64,000 nt of DNA from Bacillota bacterium (GCA_030526045.1 JAUNDN010000010.1:1-64000); one strand, 5' to 3'. Counted from the stretch's first letter, positions 1 through 7,020 are shown. Numbers and translations are program-made. Notes: a model not told the origin generated them from the sequence alone.

Positions 1-165
1 GAAGCACTCGGAGTTGAGGCACCAACCTCGTCATGTTAATCCGAGAATCCAGGTTCAATGCCTAATCCAGCACAAAATCCAACTACATCTCCTTTTTGAA
101 ATGAGCTGACACATATCGGTGTAAAAATTTGAAGTTATCGCTCTGACATATATTTCTTTATTTCA
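1..165. other. Window edge, no supportable gene
   Basis: I see no gene here that can be supported. On the minus strand there is an open stretch of about 29 codons ending in the residues GLGIEPGFSD and a stop, but without a start in the window and without a family I recognise. It may be the tail of a gene remnant or simply chance. No repeat related to the spacers further right is visible. Confidence 0.3.
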
Positions 166-441
166 TCAGAAGTCAATTTTCTTTTTGCCTTTATTCTTTT
201 TTAGATACAAATACAAGTCGTTATTATCTGCAAAAATTTTATAGGAATGTCTACCATTTTCACTTTCTATTTCATAAATACCACATGATTTTTTCGTGCA
301 GTAATCGGCAGTACGTAAATACATTTTTGCAATTTCTAATGACTTGAACGGAAAGTTCCAGCGTTGCAGTCCACGCTTAGGGTCATGTTCAATACAGATA
401 CACCGCCCACAACTTGGAATTCGCTTACATTTGCAAAGCAG
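166..441 (-). pseudogene. Hypothetical protein remnant (Cys-rich N-terminus)
   Basis: An open frame of about 91 codons with no ATG, GTG or TTG near its 5' end. It opens right after a TAA at 442-444 and reads LLCKCKRIPSCGRC, then continues to the end KNKGKKKIDF. Composition is convincing for coding (charged, AT-rich codons, clear stop), and the Cys-rich head (five Cys in the first 20 residues) suggests metal binding. The first ATG in frame would give only about 52 residues. It overlaps the last 17 bases of the membrane-protein gene in another frame, so it is either a 5'-truncated remnant joined to that gene or a gene using a CTG start. I do not recognise the family. Confidence 0.4.
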
Positions 442-799
442 TTATCCAAAAGCAAATTGCGGTAACAAACGAAAGCGGTGTCATTATGTATTTCTCCTTT
501 TTACTTTTAGAAATAAGATTCATAACAGTATTTAAAGAAAGATATACAGCCATTACAATGCCAATAACCTTCGTTACGTTATGCGAAAACCATAATGGTA
601 TAAGCTCTCCCATTTGTAAAATAATTAGTACAAAAAACACTTGTAAGATAAGTTGTGTAACTAACACGATTCTTAATTTTGGGGGAAAAACTTTATATTG
701 CCCTCCCATTGTCAATTCACCTAACGGCAATCCACAAATAATAAGAATTGATAAAATAATTACAATCGAAAAAGCTCCTGCTCCTATAATAGATATCAT
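425..799 (-). CDS. Small integral membrane protein, unknown function
   Basis: This 124-residue protein has four strongly hydrophobic segments (about residues 3-25, 44-63, 74-92 and 104-122) separated by short polar loops, so it should sit in the cytoplasmic membrane. No catalytic motif is visible and I do not recognise a named family. The ATG start has a GAAGG ribosome binding site seven bases upstream; that site is supplied by the intergenic repeat at 806-840. It is the last clear gene of the AT-rich array when read on the minus strand, and its 3' end overlaps a Cys-rich remnant. It resembles the small single-gene cassettes found in mobile arrays, which is inference. Confidence 0.6.
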   Translation of the reverse strand: MISIIGAGAFSIVIILSILIICGLPLGELTMGGQYKVFPPKLRIVLVTQLILQVFFVLIILQMGELIPLWFSHNVTKVIGIVMAVYLSLNTVMNLISKSKKEKYIMTPLSFVTAICFWITALQM

Positions 800-805
800 A
801 ATTAA

Positions 806-840
806 CCTTCGTAAATTCTTGGTTTTCTATCTACTTCACC
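806..840 (-). repeat. Spacer repeat, type 3 (copy with 6986-7020)
   Basis: This 35 bp spacer between the GNAT gene and the membrane-protein gene matches the spacer at 6986-7020 at 29 of 35 positions, and every difference is a transition. It starts GGTGAAGTAGATAGAAAAC and ends AAGAATTTACGAAGG on the minus strand, so its end is also the ribosome binding site of the next gene. The flanking genes of the two copies are unrelated. This is the pattern expected for recombination sites between gene cassettes, although the canonical integron core GTTRRRY is absent. Confidence 0.65.
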
Positions 841-843
841 GAT

Positions 844-1287
844 TTAACGCTCCATTTGTATAATAAACTCTGTTGTACCTTCTTCAAGTTGTTTCTTTTC
901 CGTAAGCACAAAGCCATGTCTTTCATAAAACTGTATTGCCTTGGTATTCTTCACAAGAACCCATAAACAATCACACTTCATTTGTTCAACAGCAAATTCT
1001 ACAAGAATACTACCAATACCTTGATTTTCAAAAAAAGTATCAACGTACAATTCTACAATTCGAGTTCCATCAATGTGTATCATTCCTTTAACAAATTCAT
1101 CATCATAAACCCAAATATTCTTTAATTTATCTGGATTGTCAATATAATCCTTTGCTAATTGGTAGACCTGCATTTCCCCAAATGATACTTTATCATTTTT
1201 AAAAATCTTTCTATAATTCATTCGCTTTGTAAATATCAATATTTCCGCTATCCTAGAAGCATCATCTATCGTTGCATGCCTTATCAT
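844..1287 (-). CDS. GNAT family N-acetyltransferase
   Basis: A 147-residue single-domain acetyltransferase. The acetyl-CoA loop is visible as ENQGIGSILVEFAVEQMK (a variant of Q/RxxGxG/A), followed by the beta5-alpha4 segment LWVLVKNTKAIQFYERHGF that is typical of GNAT proteins. The substrate cannot be told from sequence; small polyamines, amino acids or aminoglycosides are all possible for the family. I chose the ATG at 1285-1287 (MIRHATIDD) over an upstream TTG because AAGGA lies twelve bases before it. It is flanked by two intergenic repeats (806-840 and 1304-1344), as expected for a one-gene cassette in this array. Confidence 0.8.
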   Translation of the reverse strand: MIRHATIDDASRIAEILIFTKRMNYRKIFKNDKVSFGEMQVYQLAKDYIDNPDKLKNIWVYDDEFVKGMIHIDGTRIVELYVDTFFENQGIGSILVEFAVEQMKCDCLWVLVKNTKAIQFYERHGFVLTEKKQLEEGTTEFIIQMER

Positions 1288-1303
1288 TGCATTATCTTTT
1301 CCT

Positions 1304-1344
1304 TCCAAAAATTCAATTTTGTTCAGTTCTATAAATTGGGATTT
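1304..1344 (-). repeat. Spacer repeat, type 1 (copy with 1850-1890)
   Basis: A 41 bp spacer, 36 of 41 positions identical to the spacer at 1850-1890. The shared middle is ATTTATAGAACTG and the shared end is TTGAATTT followed by a TGGA ribosome-binding element. The ends AAAT and ATTT form a short inverted repeat. It overlaps the stop codon of the kinase gene and leads into the GNAT gene, so it fills almost the whole gap. Confidence 0.7.
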
Positions 1345-1840
1345 AATAGTTTATAACAGTATTACAAATATCGCCAACAATACTTTCAATATCCTTTTCA
1401 GCTGTAATGCTAACTTCATTTAATACATCAGAAAAATCCTTTTCTCGCCACCACCTACGCATTGCTTCCTCACCAAAATCATTGCAATTAGGCTTTGTTT
1501 GGTGTCGTTTTAATGTTTCTTCAAAAGGTATATCAAAATAGTATGCATATACTCTTGTATCATATAATTGAATAGCCAGCTCAAACAAGGTTTTATACCA
1601 ATCTGCATACATAATGCCTTCTAAAATAACAATATCGCTATGGTTACTGCCATAAATTAAAAGCTCTTTCATAAGTGGCAATGCAGGTGTATTTTCTCCA
1701 TCTTTGACTCTAAGCATATCTCTTCTAATTACATCTTGTGAAATAAGCATAGTGTTCCTGCCAAATTTCCGTTGCAATTCTTTGGCAATTGTGGTTTTTC
1801 CACTACCTGAATTTCCTCTAAGTATAATAAGTTTTCCCAT
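1343..1840 (-). CDS. P-loop kinase / zeta-toxin-like AAA_33 ATPase
   Basis: A 165-residue nucleotide kinase-like protein. The Walker A loop GNSGSGKTT is at residues 9-17, an SQDVIRRDML segment follows where related kinases bind substrate, and an arginine-rich lid (AMRRWWREKDF) lies around residues 125-140. This arrangement matches small P-loop kinases related to chloramphenicol phosphotransferase, zeta toxin and polynucleotide kinase. The phosphate acceptor cannot be deduced. The start has GGAG eight bases upstream, within the repeat at 1850-1890. Its neighbours are unrelated and the gene is bracketed by two nearly identical repeats. An antibiotic kinase role is possible but unproved. Confidence 0.7.
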   Translation of the reverse strand: MGKLIILRGNSGSGKTTIAKELQRKFGRNTMLISQDVIRRDMLRVKDGENTPALPLMKELLIYGSNHSDIVILEGIMYADWYKTLFELAIQLYDTRVYAYYFDIPFEETLKRHQTKPNCNDFGEEAMRRWWREKDFSDVLNEVSITAEKDIESIVGDICNTVINY

Positions 1841-1849
1841 ATCATTGTC

Positions 1850-1890
1850 TCCACAAATTCAAGTTTGTCCAGTTCTATAAATCGGAATTT
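1850..1890 (-). repeat. Spacer repeat, type 1 (copy with 1304-1344)
   Basis: The second 41 bp type 1 copy, lying between the esterase and the kinase genes. Its ends CAAATTC and GAATTTG form a perfect 7-bp inverted repeat around a 24-base centre, so it can fold as a hairpin in single-stranded DNA or RNA. The GTGGAG at its end is the ribosome binding site of the kinase. Upstream of it is ATTTAAC, which fits the RYYYAAC half of an attC core by chance or design; no matching GTTRRRY is present. Confidence 0.7.
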
Positions 1891-1904
1891 GTATTACTGT
1901 TAAA

Positions 1905-2774
1905 TTATAATTTTTCGATCCATGAAAAAAATTTATCTAATCCTTGGTTTTCGTTTCGTGTTTCAAGGAACATTCCCGCCGTATACCATGAATGTGTATT
2001 CTTCTTATCAACGACTTCATAGAGTTCACATTCGTTTCCAACGCTCTTTGCCTTTTCATATAATCGTTCTGCGCACGAAAAATCTATCAATCCATCGTGC
2101 TTACTTTGAATCAGCAACATTGGAATATTATTTTTAGTCATAAGTGAACACGGTTCTCCGTTTGTTCTGTCATAGCTTTTGGAGAATAACTGATCAAGCA
2201 GTATCCTTACAGACAGAGATGTCTTAACGGAAAAGCTATATGGTCCGCCAACTCCGATAAAGCCTATTATCTTTGACACATCTGTATCATATGCCTCCTG
2301 CACCGACTTGCTGTAGCACAGGATAGAAGACAGATGTGCTCCGGCAGACGGTCCTGAAACGATCACTTTTGATGTATTGATATTCTTTTCGTTCAAGTAT
2401 CGTATCGCTGACTTATATCCACTGCACACATCTTCGATTTGACATGGATACTTGTTTTTGGGTGACAGTCTATACCCGATTGAAACGAAGCGATACCCTG
2501 CATTTGCAATATACTGACCGACAAAGTCAAAATACTTTGGTGTCCCGGCATTCCATCCGCCGCCGTGTACCCATATTATGATCTTGTCACTTATAATATT
2601 ATCAGGTTCATAATATAAGAAATACTGATCCTTGTCGTTTCCAAAGGAAACAGATTCGGGAATAATATTTTTCTGTACACGAAACATCTTTTTGTATAAG
2701 CCAAAATAACTTAAGCTCTCGCGCAGTGAATCATTCATAACATCTAACCTCAAAATTTCGATTAGTCTTTTCAT
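1905..2774 (-). CDS. Alpha/beta hydrolase, HSL-type esterase
   Basis: A 289-residue alpha/beta hydrolase of the hormone-sensitive-lipase/Aes type. The oxyanion-hole motif HGGGW is at about residue 70, the nucleophile elbow GPSAGAH (Ser in GxSxG) at about residue 140, the acid is probably the Asp in SKHDGLID near 228, and the His is in NTHSWY near 260. Such enzymes hydrolyse short acyl or aryl esters in the cytoplasm. No signal peptide is seen. Its ribosome binding site is weak (AAGATAA). Upstream lies the large hairpin-rich noncoding block 2775-3120; downstream a type 1 repeat separates it from the kinase. It may act on an acylated drug or dietary ester, which is speculation. Confidence 0.8.
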   Translation of the reverse strand: MKRLIEILRLDVMNDSLRESLSYFGLYKKMFRVQKNIIPESVSFGNDKDQYFLYYEPDNIISDKIIIWVHGGGWNAGTPKYFDFVGQYIANAGYRFVSIGYRLSPKNKYPCQIEDVCSGYKSAIRYLNEKNINTSKVIVSGPSAGAHLSSILCYSKSVQEAYDTDVSKIIGFIGVGGPYSFSVKTSLSVRILLDQLFSKSYDRTNGEPCSLMTKNNIPMLLIQSKHDGLIDFSCAERLYEKAKSVGNECELYEVVDKKNTHSWYTAGMFLETRNENQGLDKFFSWIEKL

Positions 2775-2943
2775 TTATCTTGCTTAAGCAGTATTTCTTA
2801 GATATGGATATCCTTTAGCCTCACTTATTTACTGCCTGCGCGTTACGTATGGTTTTTATAGGCAGTAACTGGTATTCTACAGCTATTCTCCGACACCGGT
2901 ATATCATCTTGATCTCTGGGCAAGAAGCATCCCTTGCTTTCAG

Positions 2944-2978
2944 CTCGGTCAATTCTTAGTTGTCTCACTGTTTCCAAC
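2944..2978 (-). repeat. Degenerate type 3 spacer repeat
   Basis: On the minus strand this segment shares the 11-base string AACTAAGAATT with the type 3 repeat at 6986-7020 and keeps GAG at the same distance, but its first half diverges. It ends where the 11-bp hairpin arm at 2978 begins. I read it as a diverged relative of the spacer repeats; the match is short enough that chance is not excluded. Confidence 0.35.
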
Positions 2979-3033
2979 CGACAAAATCCAGTCATTTCGT
3001 GTCTGCCGTGCTTCGCACTTTTGATTTTGTCGG

Positions 3034-3095
3034 TATCGCGCCAGGAAAAGTAAATGCCTGCTTTGCAGGCGTTTACTTTTCCCTTGAGCGCGATA
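3034..3095. repeat. Long near-perfect hairpin
   Basis: An imperfect palindrome of 62 bases. The outer arms TATCGCGC/GCGCGATA (8 bp) enclose inner 18-bp arms at 3044-3061 and 3065-3082 (GGAAAAGTAAATGCCTGC and its complement with one T:G wobble) around a TTT loop. No T-tract follows on either strand, so it is not a normal terminator. Such long hairpins are typical of palindromic repeat families or of folded recombination sites. Confidence 0.75.
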
Positions 3096-3120
3096 AATTC
3101 ATATTTTTCAAAATGAAACC

Positions 3121-3726
3121 TTAGAATAATGCTTTTGCCAACTCAAATGCCTTTATAGAAAACTTTTCAATTCTCTCATCTCTGTTTTTATCATTTCCAT
3201 AGCCTCTGGTCATTTGGTCAAAGGCTATCACTTCACATGATTTTGCTCGATTTCTTATTCGATCTCCAACCATAACTGTTGTCATTGCTTCCAACTGACT
3301 CCTTCTTACCTCATCAGTCAGCGTCCCTCCCATCGTGATTAGAAATATCGCTTTTTCCAAAACGTTCATGGTAGGATGATCTCCATATGCAAATCCATAA
3401 GTCCACACTCTTTGAAACCAGCCTTCAAGCATTGCAGGTGATGCTGTCCAAAAATCAGGATAGATAAAGACTATTACGTCAGATGCATTTATCTTTTCCT
3501 GTTCCGCTAAAACATCCTCAGCTACAGGTGCCTCAAGATTATAAAATCCTTCTCTTAAATATTCATCTTCCGACATCACCGGATTAAATTTCTCTGCATA
3601 TAAGTCAGAGATCTGATAGCTATGCCCTGCTTCTTTAAGCCCCTTCACAAACGAATCTTTAACAACATTTGTAAAGCTATTTCTACTCGGATGGCAGTAT
3701 ACAATCAAAACTTTCTTTTTGCTCAT
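3121..3726 (-). CDS. NAD(P)H-dependent quinone oxidoreductase, flavodoxin fold
   Basis: A 201-residue flavodoxin-fold protein of the NQO/MdaB/KefF type. The N-terminal VLIVYCHPSRNSFT is the usual FMN/FAD phosphate region, IVFIYPDFWTASPAMLEGWFQRVWTYGFAY is the family signature (FPxxWxxxPAxLKGwxDRVxxxGfAY), and TMGG follows near residue 130. The family reduces quinones or other electrophiles with two electrons. The start has AGAGG nine bases upstream. It sits between the hairpin block and an Eis-type acetyltransferase without a spacer repeat. A role in redox detoxification is likely; the precise substrate is unknown. Confidence 0.85.
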   Translation of the reverse strand: MSKKKVLIVYCHPSRNSFTNVVKDSFVKGLKEAGHSYQISDLYAEKFNPVMSEDEYLREGFYNLEAPVAEDVLAEQEKINASDVIVFIYPDFWTASPAMLEGWFQRVWTYGFAYGDHPTMNVLEKAIFLITMGGTLTDEVRRSQLEAMTTVMVGDRIRNRAKSCEVIAFDQMTRGYGNDKNRDERIEKFSIKAFELAKALF

Positions 3727-3821
3727 AGCACTTATCCTCTCAAAACACTAATTTTTGCAATATCCCTGGTCACTGTTTCAACATATGTATCTTCAATTTG
3801 CAACAAAATTTAAATTGCAGA

Positions 3822-5000
3822 TCAGAAATGTTCTCCAACAAATATCTTCTTTTCAACAAACACTCTTCGAAGCATTTCCTCTTTCGCATTGATCAAAGTA
3901 TCCGGTCTAAGCATTACCTCATCAAGATTGATACAGCCTACTGCCATCTGCGCGAATGCCCGCTCTGAAACTACAAGATCAGGTACCGGAACGTCCTCCG
4001 CTATTGCTACCGAATCAGCTCTCACACGCCAGACTCCATTATTCTCAGGAATCAATTCATCGCTTACCTTTATTGTAAAGTCACAATCTATCGGTTTCTT
4101 AATGATTTCCAGAAGCCTTTTGGCATTGATTACCCGAACCATAAAATCATGCCGACAGGTCTTGTGAATCTCATACGCTCTCGGAGACCGAATTACTCTC
4201 AGCAAGTCAATCCCAGCCGGAAGGGGCAGCTCAATGTTTCCGTAATCCGCTTCAAATCTCCCCAGGAATGCCAGTATTGCATAAAAGCCATCACGATTGA
4301 TCCATGCGCTCTCCTCGACATGCAATATGGCTGCAGGATCATTTTTGATATCTGTAAATATAATATAAGCAATGTTTTCTCCATTTTTACTGAAAATGTA
4401 GGAAAATTTTCTTTCCTGATATAGCTTTTCCACCTTCATGTGTTCCAGCATGCTTTTTTCATCACGAAGCATTGCAAGGTTATAGCTCTTTGCAAATTTA
4501 TGATATATTTTCAGATATTCATCCACCGGTTCTCCGGGATTCCACCTTGTGACCCTTCCGTCAAACTTGTATCCCGCAAGAATTGCCGGTTTCAATTCAT
4601 AATTGCTTTGGAACGTCACAACCTCATAACCCTGCTTGCGATAGAATGCATGATTAAAAGGAAAGAGTGCCGAAATTACCTCTCCGGCTCGATAGCTCTC
4701 CGGCAAAAGCTCCTTGAATATATCCCTGATTGCTCCTTTTTCACGGTACTCCGGCAATGTTGATACAGCTCCTATACCGCCTGCACATACCGGCTGTCCA
4801 TCAATATAAAACTCAAACTTGTTATTCACAATTCTTGCAGCAAGCGTTCCATCATCCGTGAAGGCACCCCAGTCTTCAATCGTTTCGCCTTCAATATGTT
4901 TCCTTTCCCTCTCCACATCATCAATTCTGTTGTGGAAACAGTATGCAGAAATCAGGTAGGCATCAAATCTCTCCCTGCCATCAATTTTCCTTACTTTCAT
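3822..5000 (-). CDS. Eis-like GNAT acetyltransferase
   Basis: A 392-residue protein with the layout of the Eis/enhanced-intracellular-survival family: an N-terminal GNAT domain with GIGAVSTLPEYREKGAIRDIFKELL (the acetyl-CoA loop, degenerate at its Gly positions) near residues 80-105, a second divergent GNAT fold, and an SCP2-like C-terminal domain from about residue 290. Eis proteins acetylate amines, including aminoglycosides, at several positions; whether this one does is unknown. The second ATG (MKVRKIDG) is preferred because GGAAGGAG stands five bases before it. The downstream neighbour is an NAD(P)H oxidoreductase gene, 95 bases away. Confidence 0.8.
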   Translation of the reverse strand: MKVRKIDGRERFDAYLISAYCFHNRIDDVERERKHIEGETIEDWGAFTDDGTLAARIVNNKFEFYIDGQPVCAGGIGAVSTLPEYREKGAIRDIFKELLPESYRAGEVISALFPFNHAFYRKQGYEVVTFQSNYELKPAILAGYKFDGRVTRWNPGEPVDEYLKIYHKFAKSYNLAMLRDEKSMLEHMKVEKLYQERKFSYIFSKNGENIAYIIFTDIKNDPAAILHVEESAWINRDGFYAILAFLGRFEADYGNIELPLPAGIDLLRVIRSPRAYEIHKTCRHDFMVRVINAKRLLEIIKKPIDCDFTIKVSDELIPENNGVWRVRADSVAIAEDVPVPDLVVSERAFAQMAVGCINLDEVMLRPDTLINAKEEMLRRVFVEKKIFVGEHF

Positions 5001-5085
5001 CATTACTCCTTCCTGTGTATCAAATATAGAACTTTCCTAAATATCTAATCAATGATTTTCCCTCGTAATTCTGAATCTGCAATGA

Positions 5086-5187
5086 TTACTTCCCCTCAAT
5101 ACAGTTTCTAATATTTCCACCTTGAAAGAACTCTCCGGACAAAACCTTTACACATGCAACAGCTTGCTCATAATACTTATCCATCAT
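5086..5187 (-). CDS. Small ORF of 33 residues with ideal ribosome binding site
   Basis: The frame reads MMDKYYEQAVACVKVLSGEF and ends RNCIEGK. GGAGGTGATA stands immediately before its start and overlaps the stop codon of the preceding reductase gene, the usual sign of translational coupling. It is shorter than any family I know; either a genuine small protein or the N-terminal stub of a gene whose rest was deleted before the Eis-like gene. No transmembrane segment or signal peptide is visible. No function is proposed. Confidence 0.4.
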   Translation of the reverse strand: MMDKYYEQAVACVKVLSGEFFQGGNIRNCIEGK

Positions 5188-5189
5188 TA

Positions 5190-5885
5190 TCACCTCCACG
5201 GTTTAACCCCGTTAAGCCATCCGCGGCTTTTCCAATACTCCTTCTCAGTTGGTGATGCTCCCCAGTTTGCCTTTTGCATTCCTCCACAAAACCAAAAAAG
5301 AATACGCGTTTTCATTCCAACCTTCACTGTCGTTTTCCCAGACAGTTTATCAGCCAACCGCTTCATATCTTTTTCAATTTTGTCTTTCTTCTTATCAGGT
5401 ACCATATTCCAGTTCATTGCATTGACACTGATTCCATACCTGATTACTTCCGGGATTCCCCAGTTTACCAAATTATTTGCCACCAGCTTATTGGCTTTGT
5501 TTGCACCTGCTCCCGCTGCAGTTGAAATGACAACGGCACGTTTCCTGAACATTGCTTCCTGCGGTTTATGAGATAACCAGTTCGTAAAAAACAAATCCAG
5601 AAATGCCTTCATAGGTGCGCTCGGCATCATACAATAATTAGGAGTAGTTAATATTAGAAGATCTGCTGCATTTATCGCGTCATCGATTGGTTGCTTTTCT
5701 TCCCAAAACGGACACTTTTCTCTGCCTTCAACGCAGCTGTAGCAGCCTACGCAAAAATGATTGAGATCCTTTGGCAAAAAGAATTCCTTCACTTCCTTCT
5801 CACAGGTAAGATCCTGCAACAATATATTTGCCACATTCCATGTACTTCCCTTATGATTTTGTCCATGTATTACAACGATTTTCAT
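5190..5885 (-). CDS. Flavodoxin family NAD(P)H-dependent FMN reductase
   Basis: A 231-residue protein of the NADPH-dependent FMN reductase/iron-sulfur flavoprotein type. The FMN phosphate loop is VIHGQNHKGSTWNVA (residues 4-18), a CVGCYSCVEGREKCPF Cys cluster lies near residues 47-62, and TTPNYCMMPSAPMKAFLDL with STAAGAGAN fit the flavin-binding loops. The Cys cluster could hold an iron-sulfur centre, as in iron-sulfur flavoproteins of anaerobes. I start at the ATG at 5883-5885 because AGGTGA precedes it; an upstream TTG-like start lacks such a signal. A 33-residue frame is coupled to its 3' end. Confidence 0.8.
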   Translation of the reverse strand: MKIVVIHGQNHKGSTWNVANILLQDLTCEKEVKEFFLPKDLNHFCVGCYSCVEGREKCPFWEEKQPIDDAINAADLLILTTPNYCMMPSAPMKAFLDLFFTNWLSHKPQEAMFRKRAVVISTAAGAGANKANKLVANNLVNWGIPEVIRYGISVNAMNWNMVPDKKKDKIEKDMKRLADKLSGKTTVKVGMKTRILFWFCGGMQKANWGASPTEKEYWKSRGWLNGVKPWR

Positions 5886-5926
5886 ATTGATATTGTCACC
5901 TCTTTCTTTCGTAGATATATATGATT

Positions 5927-6529
5927 TCAATCAACCGTAATATATACATTGGTTACAGGATAAATACTTGTATTCCATATGTTTTCAAATTGCTCATAAG
6001 TTAATTTTCTATTATATTGCTTTTTATCATATATATTGGTATATGGTCCTGTTGAGTCGGCTACATATAAATATTCTTCATCGTACCCAACAATAGCAAA
6101 ATAGTGCAACCCATTAGGTTTGTCTATGGTAATAGTCACAAGTGCAATAACAGGATTGCCCTGGTTTAATCTGCATTTTAATGTTTCGATATTCCCGTGA
6201 TAAGCATGTGCCTTTATACCATAGTCTTTTAGTTTATCAACAATATTGTGAACTGCAACATACCCCAAAAACTTATCAAATTCTTTATAAAGATCCGGCC
6301 CCTCAATTTCGATCCCTTGATTTCTAAGTATGTATGCCGTTGCATAGCCGGAACATTCTGACCCTGACTGAAATGCATAATAATTATCTTCTGAATATAC
6401 AAATATCTGCTCTGGTAGGTTTTCACACGATATTTGATCTTTTACCGGTACAACCTTAATTCCAAAAACAATAATACAAACTATGCCCATTAAAATAATA
6501 GATATAATGCCCCTGCTAATCCTCTTCAC
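5927..6529 (-). CDS. Secreted or anchored C39-like cysteine peptidase
   Basis: A 200-residue protein with an N-terminal hydrophobic segment (residues 7-25) that would act as signal peptide or anchor, then a papain-like C39-type domain. The nucleophile is probably Cys in QSGSECSGYATAYIL, the His lies in LHYFAIVGYD and the Asp in VADSTGPY. Peptidase C39 domains cleave double-glycine leaders in bacteriocin exporters; stand-alone extracellular versions are also known. The GTG start at 6527-6529 was chosen because GGAGG lies six bases before it, inside the repeat at 6536-6577. There is no transporter beside it, so it is unlikely to be a dedicated bacteriocin processor. Confidence 0.7.
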   Translation of the reverse strand: MKRISRGIISIILMGIVCIIVFGIKVVPVKDQISCENLPEQIFVYSEDNYYAFQSGSECSGYATAYILRNQGIEIEGPDLYKEFDKFLGYVAVHNIVDKLKDYGIKAHAYHGNIETLKCRLNQGNPVIALVTITIDKPNGLHYFAIVGYDEEYLYVADSTGPYTNIYDKKQYNRKLTYEQFENIWNTSIYPVTNVYITVD

Positions 6530-6535
6530 TTTCCG

Positions 6536-6577
6536 CCTCCGCAAATTGGGATTTGTCCCTTCGACAAACTGAAAGTT
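6536..6577 (-). repeat. Spacer repeat, type 2 (copy with 44442-44474)
   Basis: This spacer between the VOC gene and the C39-like gene matches 44442-44474 at 29 of 33 positions, all differences being transitions. Its core GTTTGTCGAAGGGACAAAT folds into a 7-bp stem with a GAAGG loop, and CAAATCCCAATTTG forms a second small palindrome. It ends TTTGCGGAGG, the ribosome binding site of the C39-like gene. No T-tract follows, so termination is not its obvious role. Confidence 0.7.
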
Positions 6578-6589
6578 TCGAACATTTTG

Positions 6590-6976
6590 CTAAATGGAAA
6601 TCCACCAGCACACCCCAAATTTATCAATAATAGTGGCACAACATTTACTCCATGGAAGCTCATGAATAGGTTCAATAATCACTCCGCCATCACTTAAAAC
6701 CTGAAATGCGTTATAAACTGCTTCCACTGTCCCCATTTCAAATACATTAAATGTCATAGTTTCCCATTTGTACTTGTGTACTACATTTATATCACAAGGA
6801 GTTTTCGCTTCCGCTAATGCCAAAAATCCTTCTCCATCTACAGACAATTCGCAGTGTTCGTAAACAGTATTGTTCTCATTTTTAAACTCACATGTAATCT
6901 TTGCCCCAAATGCTTTGCAATACAGTTTTGCTGCTTCAAAACTATTTTTCACATAAACTTGATTATAATTTTTCAT
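6590..6976 (-). CDS. VOC/glyoxalase-fold protein, PhnB-like
   Basis: A 128-residue protein of the vicinal oxygen chelate superfamily. It begins MKNYNQVYVKNSFEAAKLYCKAFG, the usual betaalpha start of PhnB-like and glyoxalase/bleomycin-resistance proteins, and ends DKFGVCWWISI, matching the D.FGVxW.i strand of that group. The metal ligands cannot be fixed by eye. The ATG at 6974-6976 follows GGAGG by nine bases; a longer TTG start is less likely. The gene is bracketed by a type 2 and a type 3 spacer repeat, so it has the form of a single-gene cassette. Its substrate is unknown. Confidence 0.75.
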   Translation of the reverse strand: MKNYNQVYVKNSFEAAKLYCKAFGAKITCEFKNENNTVYEHCELSVDGEGFLALAEAKTPCDINVVHKYKWETMTFNVFEMGTVEAVYNAFQVLSDGGVIIEPIHELPWSKCCATIIDKFGVCWWISI

Positions 6977-6985
6977 TTTCCCTTG

Positions 6986-7020
6986 CCTCCACAAATTCTT
7001 AGTTTTCTACCCACTTCACC
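6986..7020 (-). repeat. Spacer repeat, type 3 (copy with 806-840)
   Basis: A 35 bp repeat lying between the dihydrofolate reductase stop codon, which it overlaps, and the VOC start. It ends AAGAATTTGTGGAGG, giving the VOC gene its ribosome binding site. It differs from the 806-840 copy only by six transitions while the genes on both sides differ completely. Confidence 0.65.

Larger units (their letters stand above)
2775..3120. other. Noncoding block with nested inverted repeats
   Basis: No convincing gene lies in these 346 bases. They contain three hairpins: 9-bp arms at 2829-2837/2860-2868 (TTACTGCCT/AGGCAGTAA), 11-bp arms at 2978-2988/3023-3033 (CCGACAAAATC/GATTTTGTCGG) and a long one at 3034-3095. 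A segment at 2944-2978 resembles the type 3 spacer repeat. A minus-strand frame from TTG near 2952 is open for about 43 codons but has no ribosome binding site. The block may be a non-autonomous mobile element, a structured RNA or a composite recombination site. I cannot name the family. Confidence 0.6.

Noticed and set aside
2829..2990. Group II intron or insertion-sequence end
   Set aside because: The structured block has no domain V-like motif, no transposase remnant and no terminal direct repeats that I could find.
806..7020. Classical integron attC sites in the array
   Set aside because: I looked for RYYYAAC and GTTRRRY core pairs. ATTTAAC occurs once near 1905, but no paired site exists and no intI gene is in the window. 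The name attC is therefore not used for the repeats.
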